Part shown: positions 53,445 to 64,000 of the stretch, in pieces
Position numbering within the stretch: the first letter of the stretch is position 1
Layout of the letters: every line of letters begins with the position of its first letter
Assembly: GCA_022702545.1 (NCBI GenBank)
Contig: JAHRBC010000001.1
Span: 2,232,001-2,296,000, forward strand
Source: Phycomyces nitens
Lineage: Eukaryota > Mucoromycota > Mucoromycetes > Mucorales > Phycomycetaceae
Reading direction: 5' to 3'
DNA: 64,000 bases
Position numbers and translations under genes: made by a program
The notes under the pieces: model-generated
Told to the model about the DNA's origin: nothing
What the model saw: only the letters and a program-made list of their open reading frames with translations
Databases searched by the model: none

Positions 53445-55660
53445 CTATCCTAGTCTGCGAATGGCTGAGGTCTTTATGGAAAAGACTCCCAGAATCACAA
53501 ATCCCAGAAAAGTTATAGCGGTTGGTAAAAATATTTCTTGAGTTACATAAGTTGCACGATTCTTGCGGGTTGCATGTTCTTTATCCTGCTGTTGTTGTTG
53601 TTTTTGTTGTTTTTGTTGTTGTTGTTTTTGCTGAAAAAGAACTCTGCTGAGTTTAGCATCGCGCGGTTTGGATTGTCGTCCGTGGGTCAAGGCCTCATCC
53701 GATAAACTATCGCTCTGTTCGTCTGGCAGATTTGGGCAGTTGACAAAGAGACGAATTCGGTCCAAACCCTGTTTGTGGACCTGTGCAATGGCCTCCACAA
53801 GGTCGCTGTCATGAGTCATTATAACCTTGTCGTCTTCATCGTCCAAATAGGCAAGAGTGAGTCCTTTGACAGGAAGTCCACCAGATATCTTGAGGAATAC
53901 ATTGGCATACAGCGCGGATAGGTGTATTCCGTCGGATCGGAACCGGTACACATTGGACTCCCAGTCAAATTTGAAGGTAAAGGTGCCCTGAGAGGATAGT
54001 ATGGTCGAGTGGTCTGAATGGGAGTGGTTGTCATAGTGCAGGTCCGACTGAGACACTGAAGCATAACCAGATTGATACGACCGGCTTTCTAGTGGGACAA
54101 TTGCGGTTGGCATGGGGGTAGGCGGCTGGCCAGATTGTATTCTGTCGGAGCCAGCGGAAGCCTCGGTAGATTCTATTCCTGGGCTTGGTGATGATGGCAC
54201 AGCCATATCTGCCCAGAATTTGGGCCCTTCCAAGTCATCCACGGCTGTGTGGATCTATCCCAAACCAAGCCATAATTAAAACATTATAACTTAAACATTA
54301 AATGATTCACCTGTTCCAAGACAGCCCCCGTCAGACCCAAGACATCTACTAGGCCAACTGGCATGCTCTCTCCGTCAACCACTGGCAGGTGAAGGTAATT
54401 GCCATCTAAAGAGTCAAAAGTGGTCCATTAGGCACCTTCTCCTCCCTCAAAACCTACTTACCTTTCATCTTCCTCAGGCCCTCAACCATTGTCTGGCCCC
54501 CAAGGCAAGTATCCGGACGAGGGGTCATTACTCGCACCACCGAACAGTCGCCTGCAATCAGACCAGATGCAACCACCCTCAGAACAATGTCTTTGGACTA
54601 TTTGCCTAGTTAGCTCCAAAATCATCACCATGGCAATACTTGCTGTAATGATTCCGGCCAGGCCTCGCGAATCAACCACCACGCACGCGGTTGTCTGGTA
54701 CTCCTTCATAAGCTTAGCAACCGCATCCACATGGGTTTTGGCCGAGACTTGGACCGGAGCAGCAGGTGTCATGACACTAGTCAGATCCGAGCAGATTCGC
54801 TTGGGCCTCCCCGACTCGGCCAAAGCGTCTGTTGGCTGGGAAAGCGGACTCGGGGATCCGTCACGATCCGCATTTTGCACCATGGCAACCGACCGCTCCA
54901 TCTTGTCGAGGGCCTCATTAAGGCACTGAGTAATGTCCAGCAGGCCAAACACGTCTCCTTCCTCGTTGCATACCGGCTAACAATGTCTTGTCAGTCACGC
55001 CCAACACACCAAAAATCTAGTCCTACCAAGTGACGAAAGCCTCGAGATACCATTAGTTGCAGTGCGTCCTGTGCAGAGGTATCAGAGGTGACACACATTG
55101 GATTTCTGGTGGTTATCTCTGACACCAGGATGGTCCTAGCGTAATTCGGTCCATTAGTCCTGTATGCTATTCATAGCATTACCAACCTCGGATCCTTGTC
55201 TTCTCCAACCACTCGATATGTGATATCCTTTGCCTTTGATGGTCAGACCTCATTTTATCTTTTATTAGCACTTACCGTAAATAGTCCACACAGTCTCTCT
55301 TCTTCATCGACAACCAGCACACAGTCGCATCTCTTGGCCGCCATCAGTTGGGCAGCATCAATGACCGTCATGGTCTCCTTGACCGTCAGGGCCTGGGATG
55401 GTCTTAGGCAGGACACTGTCCCAGCCACCTTTTTGGTCTGCCGTGCCCTGGGTAACCCAGATTTCTTGCGCGACAGTTCCTGCTCAATTCTCTTTCGAAT
55501 GGCCTGTACACTATTAGACCCTGCGTTGCTACCATGGCTGTCTCACCTCATCTTTCCGTGACTGTCTCTGTCGGCTAGGCACTGCTAGAGTGGATTCGGC
55601 TTCTACGTTTTGGGAGCAACTTGTTCTTATGAACCGTCTTGTTTGGCTAGACACAGACAT
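53445..55660 (-). CDS. CBS-domain and PB1-domain protein (Mug70-like)
   Basis: Multi-exon minus-strand gene beginning MSVSSQTRRFIRTSCSQNVE. It has two pairs of CBS domains: one contains LTVKETMTVIDAAQLMAAKRCDCVLVVDEE, a later one VKLMKEYQTTACVVVDSRG-like and SKDIVLRVVASGL-type segments. A PB1 domain follows (FTFKFDWESNVYRFRSD through LAYLDDEDDKVIMTHDSDL). After that come a Gln/Lys-rich coiled stretch and a C-terminal transmembrane helix (FLPTAITFLGFVILGVFSI). This is the layout of S. pombe Mug70 and plant CBSCBSPB proteins. CBS pairs bind adenine nucleotides and PB1 mediates protein pairing, but the physiological role is unknown. The C-terminal anchor suggests a tail-anchored membrane location. 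Exon borders in the middle are approximate. Confidence 0.85.
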
Positions 55661-56176
55661 CAAGTGCATAAAGAGAAAGAGAAGTGGGCTAAATCCCTAA
55701 TGGTGCCTCCTTGATCTTTTCTTTTTTTTTATATACATAAAAAATATTTATCTTTTGGCACTTGACTGTAAATCAAGGGGGTCTAGGAGTCATCAAGGGG
55801 GGGGGGGGGGGGGTGTTGGCGTTCCTTTTCACTGTTACTAAATTTCCAATGCATTTTGGGCCTGTTTCCCTGACTTTCTGGATTATTCTGTCCTCTATTT
55901 CCATTTTCAATTTTGGAAATCCACAAACGATCTGCTGGCTCTTGACTGGCCAATATTCATTTCCTCTGGCCAATATTCGGATAAACACCAATATCCATCC
56001 ATCCTTTTCCGCGACCTTAGCCAATCAGGCCATCCGGAATTATGGACGTCAGAAGCACTGGATTTTATTTATTTTTTTGACTCAAAATAAAGGGCCGAAA
56101 TGGAACTGAAGGTATACAAACCTGCCAGCAAAAAGCACCCCCCGAAATAGCACTTGTTTGTTATTGTTCTCCAACA
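55661..56176. promoter_or_regulatory. Divergent promoter region with G17 homopolymer
   Basis: This 516-base region is shared by the CBS/PB1 gene (minus) and the PPR gene (plus). A run of 17 G residues spans 55797-55813, and there are CCAAT-type words near 55948-55972 and 56021-56025. No gene was seen. Confidence 0.5.
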
Positions 56177-59100
56177 ATGTACGGAGCCAAAGGAACCTCT
56201 ACCATCTTAAATACGGTCACTCGTCAGGGAGTGATCGCTAAGCAGCTCACAGGCGCCAACGCTGCACCAAAAGCGTCTACCTTTCTATCCTCAATTTCCT
56301 CACGCAATGTCACGGCTGCCAAGCTACCTTACACCACCCGTGCCTCTGCACAGTACAAGCAAACCTCTTCAGACTCTAATGAAAACAATACCAGTACATT
56401 CCAGCCCGCAAAACCCTGGATCACCAAGCGGGCCAAGCCCCAGACCCGCTTCCGACAAAACCTTTCAACAAATGACAAGCACACCTCCCTCGAAACAACC
56501 TTGATCACTCGAGAACAGACCCCCAGAGAGGTGATCGATGCATTTGTTGCCAGCAAGGACACCAAAGCAAAGATCCCCCCACAAACCTATGAAGCCGTCC
56601 TGAATGCCTATAGTCGGATCCAGGCACCAAACTTACCCCTGGTACCAATGATGAATGTCTATTCAGAAATGATCGCAAAGAACATTAAACCCTCATCAAG
56701 ATCCTATACCCTTTTGATCAACTCTCTTTGCATGCGTGATTCCGAAGTCAACAAGCTCCTTGGAATTCTCAATCGCCAGAGTGCTCGCAATGGAGCACCT
56801 GTTGCTGGCATTGAGGAGCTCAAGAGCGAAAAGAATGTCGAACAGGCCTTGGTTCTGTTTGACCGAGCAATTGCTGAAAATGCCACTGGTTCCTTCAAGG
56901 TTGAGACCTATAACCGACTCTTATACACCCTGTCTCTCCACGACAGGACTGCGGACGGCATGTACATTTACGAACAGCTCGAACAGAACCATCGTATTCG
57001 ACCAGACAGCAATACATTTGTAGCCCTGATGCTATTGTTTGGTGGAGCAAAGAAGATGCCAGCTGTCATGGAATGCTTTTCTGAATACAAGCTTGTCAAG
57101 GATCAATTGCCAGAACATGATCCTACCCAGGTCTACAACTCTCTGTGTTACGCCTATGTTCGTGGTGATGACATTCCCATGGCACTCGATGTCTTGGAGA
57201 ATATCATGGTAAATGACGGAATTGGAGCGACCATTACACCCTACAACAAAGTCATCCGTTCAATGTGTCGTCAAGGACAGCTCGAGAGTGCAGTCGATCT
57301 TGTCAAAAAGCTCAGCACTGTTCCCACACTTCCTGATCCAGACACAGACACCTACAGCAATTTGTTATCTGGCTATTGTGAAGTCAATGATATTGAGCAT
57401 GCAGGCGAAATGTACAAAAAGGTCATGGAAACCGATATTTCCCGCCAGTTTGGACATTTGGCCGACTATGTCTATCTGTGTGTCAAGAAGGAGCAACCAG
57501 AACAGGCCTATAATGTTGTCAAGGAGATTTGTGGACGAGGTATTTTATTGGATGCCAACATGACCCGCGTCGTTGTCAATGGATTTATTGCCAAGGGAGA
57601 CCAGACCAGGACCGTGGAAGTGCTCAATGAACTATTTGAAATCTACTCTAATTCTCACTATGTAAAGCCAAACTCGCCATTCTTTGGTATCCTCTGGAAC
57701 ACTTTTCAGGCTTGTCCTGATATCGTCACAGCCAACTCGGTAATGAATATGGCTGAAAAGTTCCATGCCGGCCTGGTGGCCCCCGAAGCCAGACACTATA
57801 TCGCTCTCTATTTAAAGGCAAAGGACAATAACGAGACCTGGGAAGCATTCTCAAAGATTGCAGACTCGACAGTATATTCTCGTTTGTTTAATGCCGCATT
57901 CTCTACCGAGGAAACAATCGATGTGTTTTCCGAGCAGGTCCTGACATTCTTGGAAGACATGAACAAGTTTGGCATCAAGCCTGAAGTGAGTCTCGACCTG
58001 CGTGTGGCCATGCGGTTCAAGAAGAATAATGACAAGGAAAACCTTGCTCGCTGGCAAGAGGCTATGGTGCCTTACAAGGAATCCTTTGAAGAAGAGATCG
58101 CCAGCAAGAGCAAGACTGAAGTAGTCGAGGGTTCTGCTCAGACCCCAGACTCTCGTGTTACTCTCACAGCCGATATTCTGTCCGGAAAGGCACTGGAGGC
58201 TGCGATCGAGAACCGTCCAGCCGAGGCACTGCGGATTCTTGAAGAAGACATTATCAAGACTGGCCAGATCCCAACCCCCGAGGCTGTGCGGGATATGATT
58301 CAGTATGCTACAAAGAAGGACAACATTGAGCTAGCCAAGAAGATTTATGAGATCACCCAGGCTCCTTTCCAGCGCCTCAGCAAGAACAGCTACTTCAGAT
58401 TGACCCAGACTATCAACAATGCCATGATGATCGCCTATGCTCGCTCAAAGAACTTTCCAATGGCCAAGAAGTTTTATAACGATATTCGCATGCACCATGG
58501 ATTCCCTAATGCCGATGCCTACGGTGCCTATCTGGTGTGTATTTGTGAAAATAGCCTGGATGAGTTTGCGGAGGCCATGTCCATTTATGAGGAAGCCAAG
58601 AAAAACGGTGTCCGTCTCACGGTCTTTTTTTACAATGTCATGATCTCCAAGCTGGCCAAGTGCCGCAAGGGAGATGCTGCCCTGGGTCTGTTTGATGAAA
58701 TGAAGTCGTTTGGAATCACTCCCAACTCTATTACCTATGCAAGCATCGTGTCAGCCTGTATTCGATGCAGTTTTGAGGCTAGTGCGGTCAAGTACTTTAA
58801 TGAGATGTTGCGTGCCCCCAGATACCTGCCCCGTATTGGTGTCTTTAACAGCATGATCCAGTTCTATGTCCAGCAGAACCCCAACCGAGAAAAGGCTCTT
58901 GAATACTTCCGTCTCCTCAACCAAAACATGCTCAAACCTACTGCCCACACTTACCGCCTACTGATTGAAGCATATGCAAACATTCCTGCCTATGACATGA
59001 TCACTGCCCATGGTTTTATCGCTGATATGAAGAAGCACGGTATCCAACCCAATGCCAGCCACTATGGTACTCTTATCCAATCCTATGGCTGTCTCCACCG

Positions 59101-59521
59101 GGATGTTCCTTCTGCAATGGCTGTATACAATGAGATGAAGAAGGCCGGTGTACCAACCGATACAACCGTACACCAGGTTCTTTTGAGCACCTTTATTGAA
59201 AACAATGAGCTCACTCGAGCTGAAGAATACTACCAGAACATGTTGGCCAATGGAGAATCCTCATCACCATATATTGAGAACCTATTCATCACATGCTATG
59301 GACAGCAAAATCAGCTTGAAAAGGCAGAGGCCGTATTTAACAAGATGGTGAATGAGTTGGGATCATCTAAAAGCGTGGTTCGTGAACCAAGCACATTCAT
59401 TGCCATGGTGACAGCTTACAAGGAAAACAATAATCGCGACAAGGCACTAGATGTAATTGAGCAGATGCGTGCTCGCCGATTGCCAGCCAAGCTGATAAAA
59501 CGTGTAGAGCAAATGGTATAA
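56177..59521 (+). CDS. Large pentatricopeptide repeat (PPR) protein, mitochondrial
   Basis: Single exon of 1114 residues. The N-terminus (MYGAKGTSTILNTVTRQG..., rich in Ser/Thr/Ala/Arg/Lys, no acidic residues early on) looks like a mitochondrial presequence. From about residue 130 the protein is an array of 35-residue PPR units, for example TYNRLLYTLSLHDRTADGMYI, TYSNLLSGYCEVNDIEHAGEM, FYNVMISKLAKCRKGDAALG and HYGTLIQSYG...AMAVYNEMKKAG, with at least 15 recognisable. Fungal PPR proteins bind mitochondrial transcripts and act in their stability or translation. It resembles the long Cya5/Ppr5-like class, but the target RNA cannot be named. The lack of introns in a 3.3-kb gene contrasts with ELP1 and the flippase. 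Confidence 0.9.
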   Translation: MYGAKGTSTILNTVTRQGVIAKQLTGANAAPKASTFLSSISSRNVTAAKLPYTTRASAQYKQTSSDSNENNTSTFQPAKPWITKRAKPQTRFRQNLSTNDKHTSLETTLITREQTPREVIDAFVASKDTKAKIPPQTYEAVLNAYSRIQAPNLPLVPMMNVYSEMIAKNIKPSSRSYTLLINSLCMRDSEVNKLLGILNRQSARNGAPVAGIEELKSEKNVEQALVLFDRAIAENATGSFKVETYNRLLYTLSLHDRTADGMYIYEQLEQNHRIRPDSNTFVALMLLFGGAKKMPAVMECFSEYKLVKDQLPEHDPTQVYNSLCYAYVRGDDIPMALDVLENIMVNDGIGATITPYNKVIRSMCRQGQLESAVDLVKKLSTVPTLPDPDTDTYSNLLSGYCEVNDIEHAGEMYKKVMETDISRQFGHLADYVYLCVKKEQPEQAYNVVKEICGRGILLDANMTRVVVNGFIAKGDQTRTVEVLNELFEIYSNSHYVKPNSPFFGILWNTFQACPDIVTANSVMNMAEKFHAGLVAPEARHYIALYLKAKDNNETWEAFSKIADSTVYSRLFNAAFSTEETIDVFSEQVLTFLEDMNKFGIKPEVSLDLRVAMRFKKNNDKENLARWQEAMVPYKESFEEEIASKSKTEVVEGSAQTPDSRVTLTADILSGKALEAAIENRPAEALRILEEDIIKTGQIPTPEAVRDMIQYATKKDNIELAKKIYEITQAPFQRLSKNSYFRLTQTINNAMMIAYARSKNFPMAKKFYNDIRMHHGFPNADAYGAYLVCICENSLDEFAEAMSIYEEAKKNGVRLTVFFYNVMISKLAKCRKGDAALGLFDEMKSFGITPNSITYASIVSACIRCSFEASAVKYFNEMLRAPRYLPRIGVFNSMIQFYVQQNPNREKALEYFRLLNQNMLKPTAHTYRLLIEAYANIPAYDMITAHGFIADMKKHGIQPNASHYGTLIQSYGCLHRDVPSAMAVYNEMKKAGVPTDTTVHQVLLSTFIENNELTRAEEYYQNMLANGESSSPYIENLFITCYGQQNQLEKAEAVFNKMVNELGSSKSVVREPSTFIAMVTAYKENNNRDKALDVIEQMRARRLPAKLIKRVEQMV

Positions 59522-60070
59522 GAAGAAGTGACCCAAGGCCCACCTCTTTTTTTTATTATCATTATTTATTTGTTTGTAGTCATCATATATATTATACTTC
59601 TGTTCATAATTTACAACCCAAAAAAAATATTAGCTATTCTTCTTCTTCTTCTTCTTCTTACTTGTATAGCCATTGCTTTCCTAACATTTAAGAGAGTCAA
59701 TTGATAACTGAAACTAGATCCATTTTTTGTAATAATGTATTTACAAATAATATTTCAAATATTTTTCAAATATATATGAATGTATATATATATATATATA
59801 ACCAGTCTTGGACCATTTGGATTAGTTTCCAATATACAAGTGAATGCACCAGATGGTTCAATGCTCATAACATCAAGATAACCATGTCAAGGAAACCTAG
59901 TAGTATAGATATTTATATTTTTTGTAGTTTGTAAAATTCAAGTATTTTCAAAAGTGTACAATAAAACAAGACTTTGTACAAAAATATTAATATTAATATC
60001 AATATGAATATATGAATATATGAATATATATATGAATATGTATAAAGGGCATTTGTCTTGTTCTGCTTTG
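59522..60070. other. Convergent AT-rich gap with microsatellites
   Basis: This holds the 3' regions of PPR (plus) and RhoGAP (minus). It contains a (CTT)n run at about 59637-59659 and TA/GAATAT repeats at 59780-59800 and 59995-60040. No gene was seen. Confidence 0.6.
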
Positions 60071-61581
60071 CTAATGGTGCATCAAGGTCTCGAATTGACG
60101 TCCAATTGCATTTACCTTTGAGCCCGGTGTGCGTTTCCAGACGCGGTCGGGAGGTGAACAGGAAAAGGGGGATTCTTTCTTGGTGTGATGAGGAGAACGG
60201 CTTGGTTTAGGTGGCGGTGTGGTGGAAATTGCCAATGGTTTAGAGTCAGAGTCAGAGCGGTTGAGCTGGATATGGAGAGGCTTCTGAGGAAGTGGAGGAG
60301 GAGTAAGGGCCGGTCCAGCCGGTGGTGATTCTGAACAAGGTGTGTCCCAAAGATCAGGGTTCTCAACCATGCAGTAAAATAAATGACGCCCTATGCCTAG
60401 GGTGGGAATGAAGATGAGTGCCAAATTAGACGTCGTCATCCGGTTTGTGGCTGCCTGCGCCGATATCCGCCTCAAGTGTGCACATAATAGACGCAAGAGG
60501 TGAAAACTGTCCCGGGGAAGTGTGGCCGTCATAGTCTGCATGGTTTTTAAGAGTGCAGGAGTGAGGGACAGTGTGTCTTTTGCAGCATCTTCTTGTGTTC
60601 GAATAGCCTCTGCAATGACCTGACTGTATTCCTGGGCCAATTCTGTTGGCACAATAGGTTCTGGCACTGCAATTGTGGTTAATACGTTTGGAAACTAGAC
60701 TCTATTGTAAACCAGGCCTTTTAACCTACATTCTCGAAGGTACATCTTTAATAATGCTCCCACTGCATGGGGGTCTGGTTGTGTTACTTCCAAATCAACA
60801 TCAGAGCCTGTATTGGAATAAGTGTTTAGAATCCAAAAAACACACACACACAATTAGTTTCAAAAGTGTTTATTACCATCCTCAAACAGAGTTCGCAGCC
60901 CATTGACGGTACTCATACTCCCGGATATTCTATATGAACAAGTTAATACAAGGCTTATCATTTAACTTTTTTTAAAAAAAGGTGTTTTTTACCTATAAAT
61001 CCCGACTTCCATCACACCTTTTGAAATCAAGCGATTAGTCATGTATTCAAAGACACATTATCAAGAAAGACGGCTTACCATGGCTGTCCACATACTCAAC
61101 ACATCGCCGGAACACAGCTGGGACAGGGTCTTTGGGATCCACTCGAGTTCGTAATACTGCCAAAGATAAAGACATCCCAAAGACGGAATGCTCGAGATGA
61201 GATCCAGATGGGGATGCAAGAGCTGGGTAACAAGGTCAGCAAGTCTGCTGGACGTTATCAAAGATCTATCTACTCACGCTCTTTCTTCCATCGCTCTACG
61301 GCCACTTTTCCTCGCCTTCCCCATTCAATGCCGGTTTCTCGTGCAATGTTGCCGTACATGACGCTGCGAGATTTCCACTCGGGCAGCTTTTCTTGCATTG
61401 TTGCATTGAGTTCTGTTTTCTTGGCTTCTACTTTTGATCGGGTGTCTCTGACAGTACTGGTAAGTTTAGAGAAAAATGCTGAACTGCCTGATGGGCTGGT
61501 GATCTTTTCTTCGTTTCCAAATGAGAATCCTGAAGAGGACGACGAAGACGAAGACCGAGAATGAAGTGAGGCTGGGCGCAT
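60071..61581 (-). CDS. RhoGAP-domain protein
   Basis: Multi-exon minus-strand gene; exon 1 is 61278-61581 and the last exon ends with TAG at 60071. RhoGAP domains speed GTP hydrolysis by Rho-family GTPases that control actin and polar growth. After a Ser-rich, helical N-terminus of about 100 residues, the GAP domain begins VFGMSLSLAVLRTR. It has VPAVFRRCVEYVDSHG, the arginine-finger loop VGIYRISGS and GLRTLFEDGSDVDLEVTQPD, then LPRDSFHLLRLLCAHLRRI and TNRMTTSNLALIFIPTL (the conserved Asn/Met region). A Pro-rich tail with SH3-like motifs (PPPLPQKPL, PPPKPSRSP) follows. The N-terminal helical region could bind membrane, but no named domain was recognised there. Middle exon borders are approximate. 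Confidence 0.9.
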
Positions 61582-62293
61582 CAGAATCAGACAAGGAAGA
61601 AAAAGAAAAAGAAAGGATATAATAAAAGGAAGAAGTAGGAAAAGAATGGAAAAATAACTCGGTTTCCACTTATCTTTTTTTTTTCCTCCCTTCCACTTTT
61701 GTGTATGTATAATATATATATATTTATATGTGTCTGTGTGTCTGTGTGTTCTATATTTCAGTCAAATATCTCTCTCTCCCTATTGGCAAATTCATGCCAT
61801 TTATAAAAAAAAAGGCTATCTGTCATGTGACTTGCTTTTTTTGTCTCACTGAGAGATTGGCGATTGCCGTGTGTGTGTGTGTGTATCATGTTTGATAAAG
61901 GTCAATTGATCTTTAATTCAAGCAAGAGATTACAGAGATTAGCAAACACTAGTGTATTGCGGAAAGCTTAAATGCCAACAATTCCAAGCACTGATATTCA
62001 ATTGCCAAATTACATGATTTACAATGAATTACATGAATTTCATGAAATAATATACTTTTATAAATAATTCTGTAAAATCATTGGGCACCAATGGTAACAA
62101 GAAATGGTCATCGCTCAAGCACTCTGAGAAACTGGCAACATAAAGACATTGAATTGACACTTGGGACCCAATGCCTTTACAAAAGAGTGCTTAAAAGATA
62201 CTAATCTTTTATTATTATTTTATAGATTACATTGCGGTGTTTTAAATATTTAAAAAAACCTGATTAACAAAAGATCAATCTTATACACTGGTT
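61582..62293. other. Divergent intergenic region, no gene seen
   Basis: This is the promoter space for RhoGAP (minus) and the Myb gene (plus). It contains short TA and TG repeats (61710-61750, 61870-61884) and ATTACATGA/TCATGAAATT words near 62010-62048. Nothing further is supported. Confidence 0.55.
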
Positions 62294-63572
62294 ATGTACC
62301 TGATAGACATCATGTCCCAACCCTATCAGAATTTAACACTCGATTCATCAGATTCAGATGACGAAAGTCTTTATCTTTCGGCAGTCGAAGATCTTTTGGA
62401 GAATGAGTCTTCAAGGTCATCAAGACGACCAAAGGCAATGAGAGGGCGTCCATTTAGAATTGGAATGTCAAATGGGTAACAATCTCTATTAATTCCTCTA
62501 GAGATTTCTAATATTTACCCATAGTATTAGAAAGACTCCAGACCATGTCGTACCAAACCCTGCTGTTGTAAAAAAGCCTATAATCAGAATCGAAAAGCCA
62601 AACGAACCCAAAAGTCCTGCCATCAAAAATGAGGAGCCAAACGAATCAGAAAAGCCAAAGTTCTCCTTCTTTACTCCACACCAAGAGGGAAAGATTCTCT
62701 CAGCACGCGACGTTGGCTTTTCAGACTCGGAAGATCAGGGCTATGATTCAGAAACCTCAAGGGTACAGCCAAATAGCTGCTCAAGTGGTGTACAAAGCAT
62801 CAAAAAGGAAGAAATAGAGGAATACCAACTAGAAGATAGCGATTACCTTGAAGACACTGAAGATGACCCGCTTGACAATAAAAATCACACATATTCCAAC
62901 CCCAAAAAGCGACGCTCACCTACACCAGTTGGAAAGCTTGGGTATATCGATATACAGAATCCAAAAAAGAGATTTCGAGAACAGGCCAAAACACCACCAC
63001 CACAGAATAGTAGTCATTCCTCAATACAGCCAAACCAAGATAAAGGCAAAGGCAAAGGCAAACAATGCTCGAATACACCCTTATATGACGATCCCACCTC
63101 TTCTAGTTCCAAAGACATTGATAGCCCACCTTTCATCCCAAAGACAACTCGAGGACATTCCAGAACATCCAGTCCAGCAGGCTACCTTCGCTCTCTACCT
63201 ACTTCTATTAAATCCATAATCGGATCAAAAAACGAACGACCGCCAAAATACGCTTCTAGCAGTGATGAAGAAGATGTTGAACCCAAGGAAATAGACCTTT
63301 TCCCAATGAGATCAATACCTCCAATTAAGCCAACTGATCCCTCTAAACCCAAAAGAGTTTGGGTACTTTGGTCTCCTGAAGAGGAGAAGGCACTAGAGGA
63401 GGGTATAGTGGTGCATGGGGAAGGACGCTGGAAAAAGATCAAGGCAATGCATCCAGAGGTCTTGAAAAACCGATCGCCTGACCAAATCAAGGACAAGACC
63501 CGGTGTGAAAGGCGAAGGAGGATTCGCTTGAATATTCCGTTGGGAGTCTATGCAAGTAAATCGAAACACTAA
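62294..63572 (+). CDS. Myb/telobox-like DNA-binding protein
   Basis: Two exons (62294-62475 and 62525-63572) give 409 residues; the second ATG at 62312 (MSQPYQNLTLDSSDSDDE) is the more likely start, giving 403. The first 300 residues are low-complexity and acidic/Ser-rich with Lys-Pro patches, including an early DSSDSDDE cluster. The C-terminal 70 residues form one Myb/SANT repeat with the three spaced tryptophan-type positions (VWVLWSPEEEKALEEGI, GRWKKIKAMHP). The recognition helix RSPDQIKDKTR resembles the VDLKDKWR telobox of TRF/Taz1/Tbf1 telomere-repeat binders. A single C-terminal telobox Myb is the layout of TRF-type proteins, but no TRFH domain was recognised, so a telomeric role is only suggested. 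Confidence 0.78.
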
Positions 63573-63577
63573 GAATC

Positions 63578-63614
<37 letters not shown>

Positions 63615-64000
63615 TAACAATACTTTGCGTACTACTTGTATAAACCCCCTTAATATTATCTCCTATAAACATATATCTTTAATTACTGTGTAATTTCTCG
63701 TGTATAATAATAATAATAATAATAATAAAAACCTAATTTTCTTGTCGTTGGCTGGAATAATGACAGAAACATGTTGCCTAGTTACATGGTATTCAATGGT
63801 CCAATATCCAAGGAGTCCAATAAGGGGTTAGATATATTCTTGTGACTGGCGATTAAACAAAAGTATATAAAGGTAACCAAGATGATGCCGAACAAGACAT
63901 GGGTATTGTTAATTCAAAAGATAGAAACCAACTAGTAGACCATGGCTCACTAGTGTCCCAGAATGCACTTGGGGACACATGGGATTACAAGTCAGTAAAG
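63573..64000. other. Right-edge intergenic with (AAT)n microsatellites
   Basis: (AAT)n/(ATA)n runs lie at 63578-63614 and 63702-63729. The rest is AT-rich with no gene seen before the window ends. Confidence 0.65.

Overview
The window is nuclear DNA of an early-diverging fungus, most likely Mucoromycota (Mucorales-like). The reasons are short introns (about 45-125 nt) with a clear CTAAC branch site, AT-rich intergenic DNA, compact intron-rich housekeeping genes beside AT-rich gene-poor stretches, a long regular RPB1 CTD, and acetyl-CoA synthetases closest in character to zygomycete facA. The species assignment is inference. Gene models were built by hand from reading frames, splice sites and family conservation. 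No tRNA, rRNA, CRISPR array or intact transposon was found.

Layout. 1-6820: two tandem acetyl-CoA synthetase (ACS) genes on the + strand. The first enters from the left edge and, through an in-frame intron with a good branch site, reads into a complete seven-blade Tup1-type WD40 domain that has no start codon of its own. The second is full length and carries a Thr/Lys/Pro-rich tail of about 250 residues. 7139-9915: ETF beta subunit, diphthine methylesterase DPH7, and a tiny three-exon ATP synthase subunit J gene (ATP18) convergent with DPH7. 11061-14225: an intronless F-box protein and a retrotransposon gag-like remnant. 15318-28010: RPB1 (minus) and ELP1 (plus, 29 exons) diverge from a shared 1.2 kb intergenic region. 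28766-39522 (minus): a small coiled-coil protein, a Neo1/ATP9-type P4-ATPase flippase, and a DHA2-like MFS transporter.

39.5-43.4 kb is gene-poor AT-rich DNA. 43406-50756: a seven-TM orphan membrane protein, a short-form tRNase Z, a CHERP-like CID/RS splicing protein (minus), and bifunctional PFK-2/FBPase-2. 51217-55660 (minus): an E2F partner (DP) factor and a CBS/PB1 (Mug70-like) protein. 56177-63572: a large intronless mitochondrial-type PPR protein, a RhoGAP protein (minus), and a Myb/telobox-like protein.

Most genes are unrelated housekeeping functions and do not form a cluster. The strongest candidate for something undescribed is the ACS locus: both tandem copies extend past the normal ACS C-terminus, one into a Tup1 corepressor propeller and one into a Thr-rich tail. 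That would put an acetyl-CoA-making enzyme in the same polypeptide as a chromatin corepressor domain. RNA-seq across 1606-1697 would settle it.
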